The notes under the pieces: model-generated
Seen by the model: the letters and a program-made list of their open reading frames with translations, nothing else
Database searches by the model: none
Told to the model about the DNA's origin: nothing
In this document: positions 33,508 through 42,592 of the stretch, piece after piece
Layout: the number at the start of each line of letters is the position of its first letter
Position numbering within the stretch: the first letter of the stretch is position 1
Translations under genes and position numbers: made by a program
Source of the DNA: Akkermansia muciniphila
GTDB taxonomy: Bacteria > Verrucomicrobiota > Verrucomicrobiia > Verrucomicrobiales > Verrucomicrobiaceae
Direction of reading: 5' to 3'
DNA: 53,234 bases
NCBI GenBank assembly: GCA_945882215.1
Contig: CAMCWM010000013.1
Coordinates: 1 to 53,234 of the forward strand

Positions 33508-34326
33508 GTCTGCCAGCGCCTGCGCGAAGCGGCGTTGGTTTTCTGGCCGGTCGCGCACATTGTTCCATGGGCATTCCACCTGGATCGCGCTCACCGTGCC
33601 TCCATCGCGGGAGCCATGAGCGGCGATGTCATAGACGCCGCTGAAGTAGCCTGCCAGAACGCCGGGATATGACTTCGTCGGACTCGGCAGGCAGCGAAAA
33701 CCGCGAGACTCCAGCAATCCGCCGAGGCTCTGCGGGCCGCGCACCAGCTCCGCAAAGCTCTGCGGTGAGCGCTTGTCCAGGTCGCGGATGCTCGTGCTGG
33801 CGATCAGCGCGGCATTCGCATTCAATTCGGTATCGCTGGCCTTGAGTTGCTCGCCCTTGATCAAATAACCCAGCTCCACCCGCTGGTCGATGTGACGGTG
33901 GCCGTGGATGTCCAGCAGCAAACCCATCCCGTGCTTCTTCATCACCGTTTCGCAGGCTTTCTTGGCACCATCATGAAAGCGGTGCCACGCCGCCTCCGCC
34001 GTCGGCTCGCCCTGCGCCGCCTCTTTGAGCTCGCGGTTGGGATCGAGCATCGAGCGGTGCAGGCGGGCGAAAATCGCATGCGGTTTGCCGCCGTAACGTG
34101 ACTCCAGCTCCTCAATGATCATCTCGGACAGCGGCGCGGTGTTGGCATCCATGCCCGTGACGCCGTAGCGCCGCGCCAGCACGTTATCCGGCTTCAAGGT
34201 GCCGCCGTGGGGCACGGTGAGGATGATCGGCAGCGTGCCAGGGCGCACCTCGATGAGCTGCTCAAGCGCGGGCGTCTGCGCGTGAAGCGTGGTGGCCAGA
34301 AACAGGTGAAAAAACAGCGTGCGCAT
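33460..34326 (-). CDS. N-formylglutamate amidohydrolase-like protein
   Basis: This 288-aa exported protein (signal MRTLFFHLFLATTLHAQ) has the family's metal-binding motifs: PHGG at 39-42, 'RLHRSMLDPNRE' at 88-99, DIHGH at 139-143 and 'IAAHGSRDGG'. The known enzyme releases glutamate from N-formylglutamate in histidine breakdown, but it is cytoplasmic and this protein has a signal peptide, so its substrate is probably different. Its tail overlaps the 3' end of the TPR-channel gene. It diverges from the beta-propeller gene across 54 nt. Confidence 0.85.
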   Translation of the reverse strand: MRTLFFHLFLATTLHAQTPALEQLIEVRPGTLPIILTVPHGGTLKPDNVLARRYGVTGMDANTAPLSEMIIEELESRYGGKPHAIFARLHRSMLDPNRELKEAAQGEPTAEAAWHRFHDGAKKACETVMKKHGMGLLLDIHGHRHIDQRVELGYLIKGEQLKASDTELNANAALIASTSIRDLDKRSPQSFAELVRGPQSLGGLLESRGFRCLPSPTKSYPGVLAGYFSGVYDIAAHGSRDGGTVSAIQVECPWNNVRDRPENQRRFAQALADSLGVYFEAHFGRKLR

Positions 34327-34380
34327 GGTGATTCGCAGTGAAAGACAGTTCGCCGCCGCTTGTCACGTTTTTTCTCGCTC

Positions 34381-35679
34381 ATGATCCACCGCATTCTTCT
34401 CCCGCTTCTTGTTCTGACCTCCGTCTCCAACGCCGGCAACTGGCCTGAATGGCGCGGCCCCTCGGCCCAAGGCCAGGCCAATGCTTCAGGCCTGCCTGAA
34501 ACGTGGAGCGAAACGAGCAATGTCGCGTGGAAGACTCCTCTGCCCGGTCGCGGCCACTCCACACCCGTGATGTGGGGTGATCAGATCTGGCTCACCACCG
34601 CGATTGAAAAAGCCGCGACACCTGAGGAAGCCAAACGCCGTCTCGAATCGAACACCGGCGACCAACCGCTCGTCGTCCTTTCCTCCGTCAGTCTGCGTGC
34701 TGTCTGCGTGGATCGAAACAGCGGCAAAATCCTCCACGACATTGAATTGCTGAACGTCAAAGACCCGCAGTGGGCGCATCAGCTCAACAGCTATGCCTCC
34801 CCAACACCCGTGCTCGAAGAAGGCCGCCTCTACGCGCACTTCGGCTCCTTCGGCACCGTCGCTCTCGATACGAAAACGCTGAAGGTGCTCTGGAAAAACG
34901 AAGAACTGCATGTCATGCACGAAAACGGCCCTGGCTCCACCGCCGTGCTGCAAGGCGATCGTTTGATCGCGCATTTCGACGGCAGCGATCAGCAGTTCAT
35001 CGCCGCCTTCGACAAGAACACTGGCAAACTCGCGTGGAAGACACCTCGAAGTGGCGAGATGGACCCGCGTCCGCAGCAAAAGAAGGCCTACGGCACGCCG
35101 CTCGTCGTCAGCATCAACGGCCAGCCTCAAGTCATCAGCTCCGCCGCCAACAACATCTACGGCTACGATCCCCAGACCGGCAAAGAGCTGTGGAAGATCC
35201 ACTACGGCGAACTCGGCTTCTCCATGTCCACCGTACCCGTCGCCGATGATCAGCAGATCTACTTCAGCACCGCCTTCGGCAAATCAGTCGTGATCGCCCT
35301 CAAACACGCCGGAGTGAAAACGCCCGAAGTCGCCTGGCGCAATAACAAGAACGCTCCGAAGATGTGCTCGCCCGTGCTGCACAACGGCCTGCTCTTCTAC
35401 GTCGATGACGGCGGCATCGTGAGCTGTGTGGACGTGAAAACCGGCGAAGCTTTTTACCGCGAACGCATCGGCGGCAAATTCAGCGCCTCGCCGATCCTCG
35501 CCGACGGCAAACTCTACTTCGCCAGCCGCGAAGGCGTCGTCACCGTCATCGCCGCCGCCAAGGAATTCAAAATTCTCTCCCAAAACACCCTCGACGGCTC
35601 CCTCATGGCCAGCCCCGTCGCCGATGGCAGCGCCCTGTTCCTCCGCACGGACAAGGCGCTGTACAAGATCGGGAAGTAA
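34381..35679 (+). CDS. Secreted PQQ-type beta-propeller protein
   Basis: ATG 34381 (MIHRILLPLLVLTSVSNAGNW) is chosen over an in-frame TTG at 34360 because it begins the signal peptide. The 432-aa product has the 'NWPEWRGPSAQGQANASG' start typical of PQQ-like repeat proteins in planctomycetes and verrucomicrobia. Repeats contain 'D.ktGk..W' patterns: 'DRNSGKILHD', 'DTKTLKVLWKNE', 'DKNTGKLAWKTP', 'DPQTGKELWKI' and 'DVKTGEAFYRE'. The likely role is a periplasmic protein-binding propeller. Catalytic PQQ-binding residues are not evident, so it need not be a dehydrogenase. Confidence 0.92.
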   Translation: MIHRILLPLLVLTSVSNAGNWPEWRGPSAQGQANASGLPETWSETSNVAWKTPLPGRGHSTPVMWGDQIWLTTAIEKAATPEEAKRRLESNTGDQPLVVLSSVSLRAVCVDRNSGKILHDIELLNVKDPQWAHQLNSYASPTPVLEEGRLYAHFGSFGTVALDTKTLKVLWKNEELHVMHENGPGSTAVLQGDRLIAHFDGSDQQFIAAFDKNTGKLAWKTPRSGEMDPRPQQKKAYGTPLVVSINGQPQVISSAANNIYGYDPQTGKELWKIHYGELGFSMSTVPVADDQQIYFSTAFGKSVVIALKHAGVKTPEVAWRNNKNAPKMCSPVLHNGLLFYVDDGGIVSCVDVKTGEAFYRERIGGKFSASPILADGKLYFASREGVVTVIAAAKEFKILSQNTLDGSLMASPVADGSALFLRTDKALYKIGK

Positions 35680-35729
35680 AGAGCCAGCCCCGCGCTTGCG
35701 TCACTCAAAACGACGAATATTCTTTTGCC

Positions 35730-35981
35730 ATGACGACAGTGGCTCAAATTGAAGACTCCATCCGAACTCTTCCGCCCGAAAGATTCCTGGAACTCCTCGG
35801 CTGGATGAGCGAGCGCCATCTGGAGGTGCTGCGCGAGCAAAACGATGGCTGCGAGTCGCCTGAACTCGAAGCCGAGATGCTCAAGGCTCTCGACAGCCCG
35901 CGACTGCCAATCACGGATGAGCTTTACGAAGGCATCCGCCAACGTTGGCGTGATAAAAAGACGGCCCGTGAATCATGCTGA
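35730..35981 (+). CDS. Putative antitoxin of a ParE-type pair
   Basis: The 83-aa protein is charged and helical ('VAQIEDSIRTLPPERFLELLGWMSERH', split over 4-30) with a C-terminal basic stretch ('GIRQRWRDKKTARESC'). It has no clear DNA-binding fold. It is called an antitoxin because it directly precedes and overlaps by 7 nt a ParE/RelE-like toxin gene, the usual order. It belongs to the short addiction-module type with 'l.....lp......l..~v...' helices. Confidence 0.6.
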   Translation: MTTVAQIEDSIRTLPPERFLELLGWMSERHLEVLREQNDGCESPELEAEMLKALDSPRLPITDELYEGIRQRWRDKKTARESC

Positions 35982-36307
35982 AGTCCGAAATTGGGACTGA
36001 GGCTCTGCGGGATCTTGATCTGCAATACGAGTGGTATGCGGACAAGGCAGATGAAGATGTTGCCGAGCGCTACTTGCGGGCTTTTCACGAGACCAAAGAG
36101 CTGCTCTGCCACCAATCTGATCTCGGGCGCATCCGCAAGTTTCGTGACCGCCGCCTTGCGCAACTCCGTTCTTATCGCATCGAGGGATCGTTTGAGAAGC
36201 ATCTCATTTTCTACCGTGTTGAAGATGACACGCTGATCGTCTTCCGCGTGATTCACGGTGTGCGCGACCTCCCCCGGCGGCTTCTGGAACCGCCGGGAGC
36301 AGAGTGA
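35975..36307 (+). CDS. ParE/RelE-superfamily toxin
   Basis: This 110-aa protein has the superfamily layout: 'EALRDLDLQYEWYADKADEDVAERYLRAFHETKELL' as the two N-terminal helices (split here), 'DLGRIRKFRDRRLAQLRSYRIEGSFEKHLIFYRVEDD' as the central sheet, and 'LIVFRVIHGVRDLPRRL' at the C-terminus, where 'v.rv.Hg.rd' is diagnostic. ParE toxins inhibit gyrase, RelE toxins cleave mRNA; which applies here cannot be told. It overlaps the antitoxin gene by 7 nt. Confidence 0.85.
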   Translation: MLKSEIGTEALRDLDLQYEWYADKADEDVAERYLRAFHETKELLCHQSDLGRIRKFRDRRLAQLRSYRIEGSFEKHLIFYRVEDDTLIVFRVIHGVRDLPRRLLEPPGAE

Positions 36308-36314
36308 AGCACGA

Positions 36315-37430
36315 TTACTTCAGTGCCGCGCGCAGCACCGGCTCGAACACATCCGCCTGACGCATGAAGCCGAGATCGGTGGCGTGGGAGGCATCGTTCG
36401 CGCCTTCGGCGTCGGTGCCGTAGAGTGCGTCTCCGCTGATGTAGTGGAGATTCGCCACGTTTTCGGCCTTGAGCTGCTCGTAGGCGGCCTTGAGCGCGGC
36501 GTGGTTGTCGTCGTGAAACTTCGCCTTCGCCGGAGTGATCCAGGAGTTCGTGAAGCGACGGTCTTCGACGAGGATGATCGGCGTCTTGGCATGCTTGGAG
36601 CGCAGTTGCTTCACCAGCGGCACGCATTTGGCCGTCACGTCGGCCGGTTGCATGTTCGGGGAGCAGTCGATGACGATGGCGGAGGCATCGAGTTCGTTGA
36701 TGAGATCACCCACGGCGGCGTCCATGCGGCCGTTGCCGGAGAAACCGATGTTGATGACGGGACGATCCAAACGACGGCCCAAAATGGCCGTGTGAACCAT
36801 GCCAGGGCGCGAGGCGTTCGCGCCATGGGTGATGGAGGTGCCGTAAAACACAATGGGCTTCTCCCGCGGAGTCTGGCCTTCAAACTTCGCGTCCTTCGGC
36901 ACGCCGATCTCCAGCTTCTCGATGCCGTTGTAGAGCGGCAGGTAGGCGGCGAATTCATGCTCGCCCGGAGCCAGATCGCTGATCAAAACAGCTTCGATAT
37001 GCTGCGCCGCCGGTTTCGGGCACGCCACCCAGCGCCACTGGCCTTTGTCATCGCGAGCATACAGATCAAGACCGCTCACACCGGTCGCTGGCATCGCAGG
37101 CAAAGCCAGATTGGCCTTGGCGAGATCGTAGCGGCAGTAGATCGCCTTCGCGTCTGTCTTGAAGCGCACCATCATGCCCGCGCTGTCACGGCTCAAGCTC
37201 CAAACGGCGGGCGTCACCGTCTTCTCCGCCTTTGCCGGAAAACGATCAAACCAGCGCTTCCGCTCCTGATCTCCCCAGCCACGGCCTTCGACACCCCAGG
37301 TCGTCACGTCGTGCCATTGCGCATCGGCAGGAACCATCGGGCCTTTGGGTTTGGCCGGAGCCTTGGGCGCGGCGGTTTGAGCGAGCAGCGAAGCGCTGAC
37401 GAAGAAGGCGAGGAGGATGGCTGATTTCAT
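36315..37430 (-). CDS. Secreted SGNH/GDSL-family hydrolase
   Basis: ATG 37430 (MKSAILLAFFVSASLLAQ) starts a signal peptide, giving 371 aa; the frame is open 30 nt upstream. An N-terminal GxDLY-type beta domain ends in 'GLDLYARDDKGQWRWV'. The catalytic domain has block I 'FYGTSITHG' (S199), the block III-like 'VIDCSPNM' in place of GxND, and block V 'DASHATDLGF' with Asp and His. These enzymes hydrolyse esters, often acetyl groups on sugars. It converges on the ParE-type toxin gene with a 7-nt gap. Confidence 0.9.
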   Translation of the reverse strand: MKSAILLAFFVSASLLAQTAAPKAPAKPKGPMVPADAQWHDVTTWGVEGRGWGDQERKRWFDRFPAKAEKTVTPAVWSLSRDSAGMMVRFKTDAKAIYCRYDLAKANLALPAMPATGVSGLDLYARDDKGQWRWVACPKPAAQHIEAVLISDLAPGEHEFAAYLPLYNGIEKLEIGVPKDAKFEGQTPREKPIVFYGTSITHGANASRPGMVHTAILGRRLDRPVINIGFSGNGRMDAAVGDLINELDASAIVIDCSPNMQPADVTAKCVPLVKQLRSKHAKTPIILVEDRRFTNSWITPAKAKFHDDNHAALKAAYEQLKAENVANLHYISGDALYGTDAEGANDASHATDLGFMRQADVFEPVLRAALK

Positions 37431-37491
37431 GAGGGCGCAAATAACGGTGTTACTGGACACAATTATTGCTCAGATCCCATCCGAGGAGCAA

Positions 37492-37878
37492 TCATTCCTC
37501 CTCGTTGGCGAGAGATCCTTCTTTAGTAGAAGCGAAAAAGAAGCCGAACAACCCTTTGAAGAAGCGCCAAGTTCCGAATGCAGTCGCCAAGGCGCACAGG
37601 ACCAAAATCGGTCGGGTTATGCCTCCCAAGCCATTCCAAAACCCGAGAAATACACCGGCACCTGTGAGTAACAGTACGAGTCCTTCCATTGCCTTGCGCG
37701 TTGCATCGGCCCTGATGATCGTAATTCGCTCAGCTCTTGCTTTATCGTACATTTGCTGTGCTTGTGCCTGGTCTGCGCCATTGACCTCAAGCCGATGAAA
37801 GACGTCAGCACGAGGCTCATCCCAGATGACCATGCGTCGGATTCCTTGATAAATACGATCTTCGTGTTCGTCAGTCAT
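37492..37878 (-). CDS. Small membrane protein, unknown
   Basis: ATG 37878 (MTDEHEDRIYQGIRRM) gives 128 aa; a GTG two codons upstream is an alternative. The N-terminal half is soluble and helical with 'ARAERITIIRADATRK'. Two hydrophobic segments follow ('GLVLLLTGAGVFLGFWNGLGG' split by a glycine, and 'ILVLCALATAFGTWRFFKGLF'). The gene is AT-richer than its neighbours. No known family was recognised. Confidence 0.7.
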   Translation of the reverse strand: MTDEHEDRIYQGIRRMVIWDEPRADVFHRLEVNGADQAQAQQMYDKARAERITIIRADATRKAMEGLVLLLTGAGVFLGFWNGLGGITRPILVLCALATAFGTWRFFKGLFGFFFASTKEGSLANEEE

Positions 37879-37905
37879 GGACACGGAAAATTAACCACCA
37901 CGCAC

Positions 37906-40122
37906 TCACCGGCAAAGCAAAAACTCCTTCGCGTTCACCAAGCTCCACGCGATGTCTTCGAGGGCGACGCGACGGTCTTTGGCGCTGGCGAGTAGAGATT
38001 CCATCACCTTTGCCTCGTCAGGGGTGGGAGCGCGGGTGAGCAGGGTCCAATACAAGTCACGCACGGCAGCGCCGTGGTCGGGTTGCGTCGCGAGGGAGGC
38101 GAGGCGGTTGTATTTGTCGGTGATGACGCGGGTGATGGTGGGGCCGCCGATGAACTGGAAGATCTGGCCGAGCGAGGTGTCGCTACCGCGTTCGCACTCG
38201 CAGGTAAGTTCGCGTTTGGGACGGCCGAACTGCACGAGGAAGGCCTCGGGGGACATCGGATTGGGGCTGCCGCGGCCGTTCATGGGGCCGGGCATTTGGC
38301 TGGCACGGGTGCCGGGGGTCCAGCCTTCAAAGTTGGGGTTCACGCGCAGCGCGGTGTGCAGGGAGTCGATCAATTGCTCGGCGCTGAGACGGCGCGGGAT
38401 GCGGTGGGAGTAGTTGATCGTGTCAGCGGCATTGGTGTCGTTTGGCGCGGCCTCAAGCTGATACGTTTTGCTCAGCATGATGCTGCGAATCACATGGCGC
38501 AGGTCGAAGCCGCTGCGGATGAAGTCCTGCGTGAGTTCTTCGAGCAATTTCGGATGGCTGGCTGGATTGGTGAGGCGCATGTCATCGACGGGATCGACAA
38601 GGCCCCGGCCCATGAGGTGATACCAGATGCGGTTCACCTGCGATTTGGCGAAGAGCGGATGCTGGGCACTGGTGAGCCAGTTTGCGGCGGCTTGCAGCTC
38701 GTCTTCTTTCTCCGCAGGCTTGGCGTGATCACCGCCGAGGAATTTGGCCCTCGCGGTCTCGCCCGTGCGCGGGTTTTCGACGTTGAGCTTGTCGTTCAAG
38801 AACACGATCTGCTCGCCGTTGAACTCGTGCTTGTCGCTCTTATCGCGGCGCTTGTTGTCGCCGATGATTTTGTAGTCCACGCGGGCGAAGACGGCGGACC
38901 AGTTGTAGTAGTCGTCCTGTGTCCAGCGGTCGAAGGGATGGTTGTGGCACTGGGCGCACTGCAAACGCGTGCCGAGGAAGACCTGAGCGGCGGCAACAGC
39001 GCGGGCCTCGGGCGTGCGGTTGGCGCGGTAGAAGTTCGACGCGGGCTCGTGGTAGGTGCTGCCACGCGAGGCGATCATGTCGCGCACGAGCTCGTTCACA
39101 GGCCGGTTTTGCGCGATGGCGTCACGAATCCAGTCGTGGAAAGCCTGCATGCCGGTTTTGTCGAGCGTGCGGCTTTCGACCTTGAGCACGTCAGCCCACT
39201 TCAGTGCCCAAAAGTCGGCGAACTCAGGCCGCACGAGTAGTTGGTCGATGAGACGAGCGCGTTTGTCCGGCGACTTGTCAGCCGCGAAGGCGCGAGCGGC
39301 ATCGGCGGGCGGGATCATGCCGCAGAGATCAAGCCAGGCGCGGCGGATGAAGACATCATCGCCACACACAGCGCTGGGGTTCATGCGCAGGGTTTTGAGC
39401 TTGTTGAAGACGTGCGCGTCGATCTTGCTGTTGCGGCGTGGCTGGCTCCAGGCAAAGGCGGGGTTCGCTTTCACAAACGTGAGCCGAACGGGCACGGATT
39501 GGTTCAAGAAACGCACCAGGATGGACGGCTCGCCAAATTGCAGACGCTTCACGAGGCCGCTCTTGCTCACTTCGACGAGGCCGTTTTGCAGCGGCTCGTA
39601 AATGGAGCGTTCGGTGACATCGCGCTGCGTGCCGTTGGCAAAGGTGGCCTTCACTTGGATTTGCACAGTGCTCGCCGGTTCGTCCAAAACGGCCTCGGTG
39701 GGCGTGACGGTGAGCTTCGAGACCTTCGGCGCGGTCGCATCATCACGCGGCATGCCGGTGGCGATCCAATCGCGCAGCACGGCGTATTCCCAGCCTTTCG
39801 GGTCGATGCGCTTGCCGCCTTCGTGGGCGAGTTGATTGGTGCCTTTGACCAGCAGCAGGCTTTTTTCAACGGCGAAGGCATTCACACGACGTCCGGCGGC
39901 ATCGCGGGCGAGCGCCTTGAAATCGAAATCAGCGTCCTGACCGCGCAGCGAGAGCTTGAAGCCGCCTTTGCCCGTCGCATTGCCATGGCAGGTGCCCAGA
40001 TTGCAGCCCGCCTTCGAGATGGCGGCCATCACGTCGTTGCGAAACGACACCTCGGCACGCGACGGCACAACGCTGACAGCCAGCGCGATGAAGATCGCGG
40101 AGATGGAGGTTTTCAGGGGCAC
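37906..40122 (-). CDS. DUF1549/DUF1553 secreted protein with Ig-like domain
   Basis: GTG 40122 (VPLKTSISAIFIALAVSVVP as the leader) is preferred over a TTG at 40176 that overlaps ssb, because only the GTG places a signal peptide at the N-terminus. The 738-aa protein starts with 'GCNLGTCHGNATGKGGFKLSL', a CxxCH haem-type motif. A BIG2-like beta domain follows ('LTVTPTEAVLDEP', 'VQVKATFANGTQRDVT'-like). Then come DUF1549 ('RRAWLDLCGMIP', 'LQCAQCHNHPFDRWTQDDYY') and DUF1553 ('NRIWYHLMGRGLVDP', 'SHRIPRRLSAEQLID'). The common DUF1501 partner is not encoded next to it. Confidence 0.92.
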   Translation of the reverse strand: MPLKTSISAIFIALAVSVVPSRAEVSFRNDVMAAISKAGCNLGTCHGNATGKGGFKLSLRGQDADFDFKALARDAAGRRVNAFAVEKSLLLVKGTNQLAHEGGKRIDPKGWEYAVLRDWIATGMPRDDATAPKVSKLTVTPTEAVLDEPASTVQIQVKATFANGTQRDVTERSIYEPLQNGLVEVSKSGLVKRLQFGEPSILVRFLNQSVPVRLTFVKANPAFAWSQPRRNSKIDAHVFNKLKTLRMNPSAVCGDDVFIRRAWLDLCGMIPPADAARAFAADKSPDKRARLIDQLLVRPEFADFWALKWADVLKVESRTLDKTGMQAFHDWIRDAIAQNRPVNELVRDMIASRGSTYHEPASNFYRANRTPEARAVAAAQVFLGTRLQCAQCHNHPFDRWTQDDYYNWSAVFARVDYKIIGDNKRRDKSDKHEFNGEQIVFLNDKLNVENPRTGETARAKFLGGDHAKPAEKEDELQAAANWLTSAQHPLFAKSQVNRIWYHLMGRGLVDPVDDMRLTNPASHPKLLEELTQDFIRSGFDLRHVIRSIMLSKTYQLEAAPNDTNAADTINYSHRIPRRLSAEQLIDSLHTALRVNPNFEGWTPGTRASQMPGPMNGRGSPNPMSPEAFLVQFGRPKRELTCECERGSDTSLGQIFQFIGGPTITRVITDKYNRLASLATQPDHGAAVRDLYWTLLTRAPTPDEAKVMESLLASAKDRRVALEDIAWSLVNAKEFLLCR

Positions 40123-40172
40123 GTCGGGGCGAATTTTAACGCCCCGAATGCTGACGATCTTGTCCCGTTCGA

Positions 40173-40730
40173 TCAAAACGGAATGTCGTCTTCTTCCATG
40201 CCCTCGGTGATCGGGCCTTCGCCGAATTCATCGTTCTGCTGGGCAGGGGCGGGCCGCTGGGCCGGGCGCTGCTGCGCGGCAGCGGGTCGCTGTGCCGGAC
40301 GGGCCGCAGGACGATTGTAACCGCCGCCACCTCCACCGCTGGAGCCACCTTCTTCTTCACCACCACCGCCGCCACCAGCGGGGCGGTCACCACCCTGCGG
40401 GCTGCCGAGGAACTGCATCTGCTCGCCGACGACACGTAGGCGTGTGCGCTTCTGGCCGGTCTGTTTGTCTTCCCAGGAATCCATCTGCAAGCGGCCTTCG
40501 ATGAAGACGGGGCGGCCTTTGTGCAGGTATTTGCCGGCGAGCTCGGCCATCTTTGACCACAGCACGACATCGACAAAAGTCACTTCCTCCACCTTCTCGC
40601 CACTGTCGGAAGTGTACACGCGATTTACCGCGAGACCGATGTCGCAGACGGCGCTGCCCTTGGGGGTGTAGCGCACTTCCGGGTCGCGGGTGAGGTTGCC
40701 GATGAGCATGACTTTGTTGTAGGAGGCCAT
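40173..40730 (-). CDS. ssb: Single-stranded DNA-binding protein
   Basis: This 185-aa protein has the OB-fold start 'NKVMLIGNLTRDPEVRYTPKGSAV', which is the family signature, and 'VDVVLWSKMAELAGKYLHKG' (both split here from longer runs). A Gly- and Gln/Pro-rich linker follows. The C-terminal tail EEDDIPF matches the conserved acidic tip that recruits partners. It protects single-stranded DNA in replication and repair. The gene diverges from the recombinase gene across only 24 nt. Confidence 0.97.
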   Translation of the reverse strand: MASYNKVMLIGNLTRDPEVRYTPKGSAVCDIGLAVNRVYTSDSGEKVEEVTFVDVVLWSKMAELAGKYLHKGRPVFIEGRLQMDSWEDKQTGQKRTRLRVVGEQMQFLGSPQGGDRPAGGGGGGEEEGGSSGGGGGGYNRPAARPAQRPAAAQQRPAQRPAPAQQNDEFGEGPITEGMEEDDIPF

Positions 40731-40754
40731 AATGAGGCATCTTTGCCGCCCGCC

Positions 40755-41705
40755 ATGCCGGAGGGCAATGATTTTTTGTCATCAACCGATGCCGTGGCAT
40801 GCTGGCGTGTGCTGGAACTCATCGATGGCTTCATTCAACACCTCGCCACGGAGCGCGGCCTGTCCGCGAACTACCAGATCCTCGTGCGCCGGTTTCTGGA
40901 GGCTTTCGCGTCGTGGTTCAAGATGAAGCACCACTCAGAGAGCGTGGCGGCGGTGACGACGGAGCATCTGGGCGGTTACCTGTCCCAAAGGAAGAAGGAC
41001 GGCATTGCGGCATCATCGGCGCGGATCGAACTCATCGCGCTGAAAATCTTCTTTCGCTGGCTCACGGCCAGGAAACACATCGCCGCCGACCCAGCGGACC
41101 CGATCTTGCCGCCGCGGCAGGAGAAGCACCTGCCGGATTCGTTGAACGAAAACGATGTCCGTAAGCTGATCGAGTCCGTGAACGGCACGAAGCCGCTGGA
41201 CCGCCGCGACCGGGCGATCCTGGAGCTGTTTTATGCCAGCGGCGTGCGCTTGTCGGAACTGATGAATGCCAAGCTGGAGAACCTGAGTCTCGAAGAGGGC
41301 TGGATTCGAGTGACAGGGAAGGGGTCAAAGACGCGTCTCGCACCCGTGGGTGTCGCGGCGCGTGAAGCCATTGCCGCATGGCTCGAACACGGACGTCCGG
41401 CGCTGGTGAAGCCAAAAAAAACGCAGAGTCACATCTTCATTTCCAAACTCGGCACCAAGCTCGCCACCTCGCGCATCCAGCAGATCGTCAAAGAGCGTGC
41501 GGCGTTGTGCGGCATCGATCCGGCCCGCATGCATCCGCATTTGCTGCGGCACAGTTTTGCCACGCATCTGCTGAACAACGGCGCGGACCTGCGGGTGATC
41601 CAGGAGATGCTCGGCCATGCGGACATCTCGACGACACAGATTTACACGCACGTCGATCAGGCGAGGCTGAAGGACGTACACCGGCGATTTCATCCGAGGG
41701 CGTAG
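40755..41705 (+). CDS. Xer-type tyrosine recombinase
   Basis: The ATG at 40755 (MPEGNDFLSSTDAVAC) gives 316 aa. A GTG at 40809 (VLELIDGFIQHLATERGLS) starts at the usual XerC/XerD N-terminus and is an alternative. The catalytic set is visible: Arg in 'FYASGVRLSELMNAKL', Lys in 'TGKGSKTRLAP', HxxR in 'HPHLLRHSFATHLL', His in 'MLGHADISTTQIY' and the nucleophilic Tyr in 'TQIYTHV'. It is the length of XerC/XerD (about 300), so chromosome-dimer resolution is likely, but a phage-type integrase cannot be excluded. The C-terminus overlaps psd by 16 nt. Confidence 0.92.
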   Translation: MPEGNDFLSSTDAVACWRVLELIDGFIQHLATERGLSANYQILVRRFLEAFASWFKMKHHSESVAAVTTEHLGGYLSQRKKDGIAASSARIELIALKIFFRWLTARKHIAADPADPILPPRQEKHLPDSLNENDVRKLIESVNGTKPLDRRDRAILELFYASGVRLSELMNAKLENLSLEEGWIRVTGKGSKTRLAPVGVAAREAIAAWLEHGRPALVKPKKTQSHIFISKLGTKLATSRIQQIVKERAALCGIDPARMHPHLLRHSFATHLLNNGADLRVIQEMLGHADISTTQIYTHVDQARLKDVHRRFHPRA

Positions 41706-42592
41706 GCCGCCACATCGCCCATGCGGGCATAGACTTCGCGGCCCGCCTTGCTGTGCTCGATCAAATCATCGGCGAAACGGATGCGGCCCGGCTCGAAGAT
41801 CGTGATGACGCAGGAGCCGCCGAAGCGGAAATAGCCTTTCTCAGCGCCTTTCGCGATCTCATCGCCCGGCTTGTAGGTTTGCACGATGGAACCGACGCAG
41901 GTGGCACCGACTTCGAGCAGCAGCACTTCGCCGAGGTTCGGTGTGTGCAGCGGGGTGATCGCACGTTTGTTTTCCCAGAGGATCGAGGGGCGCTTGCGCA
42001 GGGCGATGGGATTCACGGAGTAAAGCGGGCCGTTGATCGGGTGTGAGACCGCAGGCGTGCCAGAGCAGGGAAAGTGGAAGCGGTGGTAGTCCACCGGGCA
42101 CAAGCGGGAGATCAGCATGCTGCCATGGGCGAAGCGTCCGGCGAGCGAGGTGTTGCGCAGCAAGGTGGTGAGGCCAAAGCGGGTGCCTTTGATGAAGAAA
42201 TCGTCACAGGCGGCGATGTCGGGGAGGACGAGATGCCTGCCATCGGCGGGAAAGACGATTTCGTTTTCGCCTGCGGCAATCGGCCGCGCCTGGGGGTTGA
42301 GTTTGCGGTAGAAGAACTCGTTGAAGGTGCGAAACGAGCTGGGAGCGTCGGCGAATTCGGCGGTGTCCACACCATACGTGGCGAGAAACGGAGCGATCTT
42401 GGCCCTGCTGGCCGGAGCGTCCATGCGGCGGCCATACCAGTGTGAAAAGGCGGCGCGTTTCACCAGCGCATGCAGCGGCAGCCGGCCGGGCGTGCTCTCA
42501 TACGTGAAGCGTAGAAATCCCTCGCCATAGACCGCCTCGGTCTCGATGCGCTGGGTCAGGCGGTTGAAAAAGGTGATGGGTTCGGCGGGCAT
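41690..42592 (-). CDS. psd: Phosphatidylserine decarboxylase proenzyme
   Basis: This 300-aa enzyme makes phosphatidylethanolamine at the inner membrane. Motifs are FPADGR with D117, 'CPVDYHRFHFP' with H173, and the self-cleavage site G259-S260 in 'RFGGSCVITIF', where the Ser becomes the pyruvoyl group; the family usually has GST, here GSC. The N-terminal 'RIETEAVYGEGFLRFTYEST' fits the clostridial/chlamydial type. It converges on the recombinase gene with a 16-nt overlap. Confidence 0.94.
   Translation of the reverse strand: MPAEPITFFNRLTQRIETEAVYGEGFLRFTYESTPGRLPLHALVKRAAFSHWYGRRMDAPASRAKIAPFLATYGVDTAEFADAPSSFRTFNEFFYRKLNPQARPIAAGENEIVFPADGRHLVLPDIAACDDFFIKGTRFGLTTLLRNTSLAGRFAHGSMLISRLCPVDYHRFHFPCSGTPAVSHPINGPLYSVNPIALRKRPSILWENKRAITPLHTPNLGEVLLLEVGATCVGSIVQTYKPGDEIAKGAEKGYFRFGGSCVITIFEPGRIRFADDLIEHSKAGREVYARMGDVAAYALG

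Noticed and set aside
38074..39240. 388-codon plus-strand open frame
   Set aside because: It is antisense to the DUF1549/DUF1553 gene.
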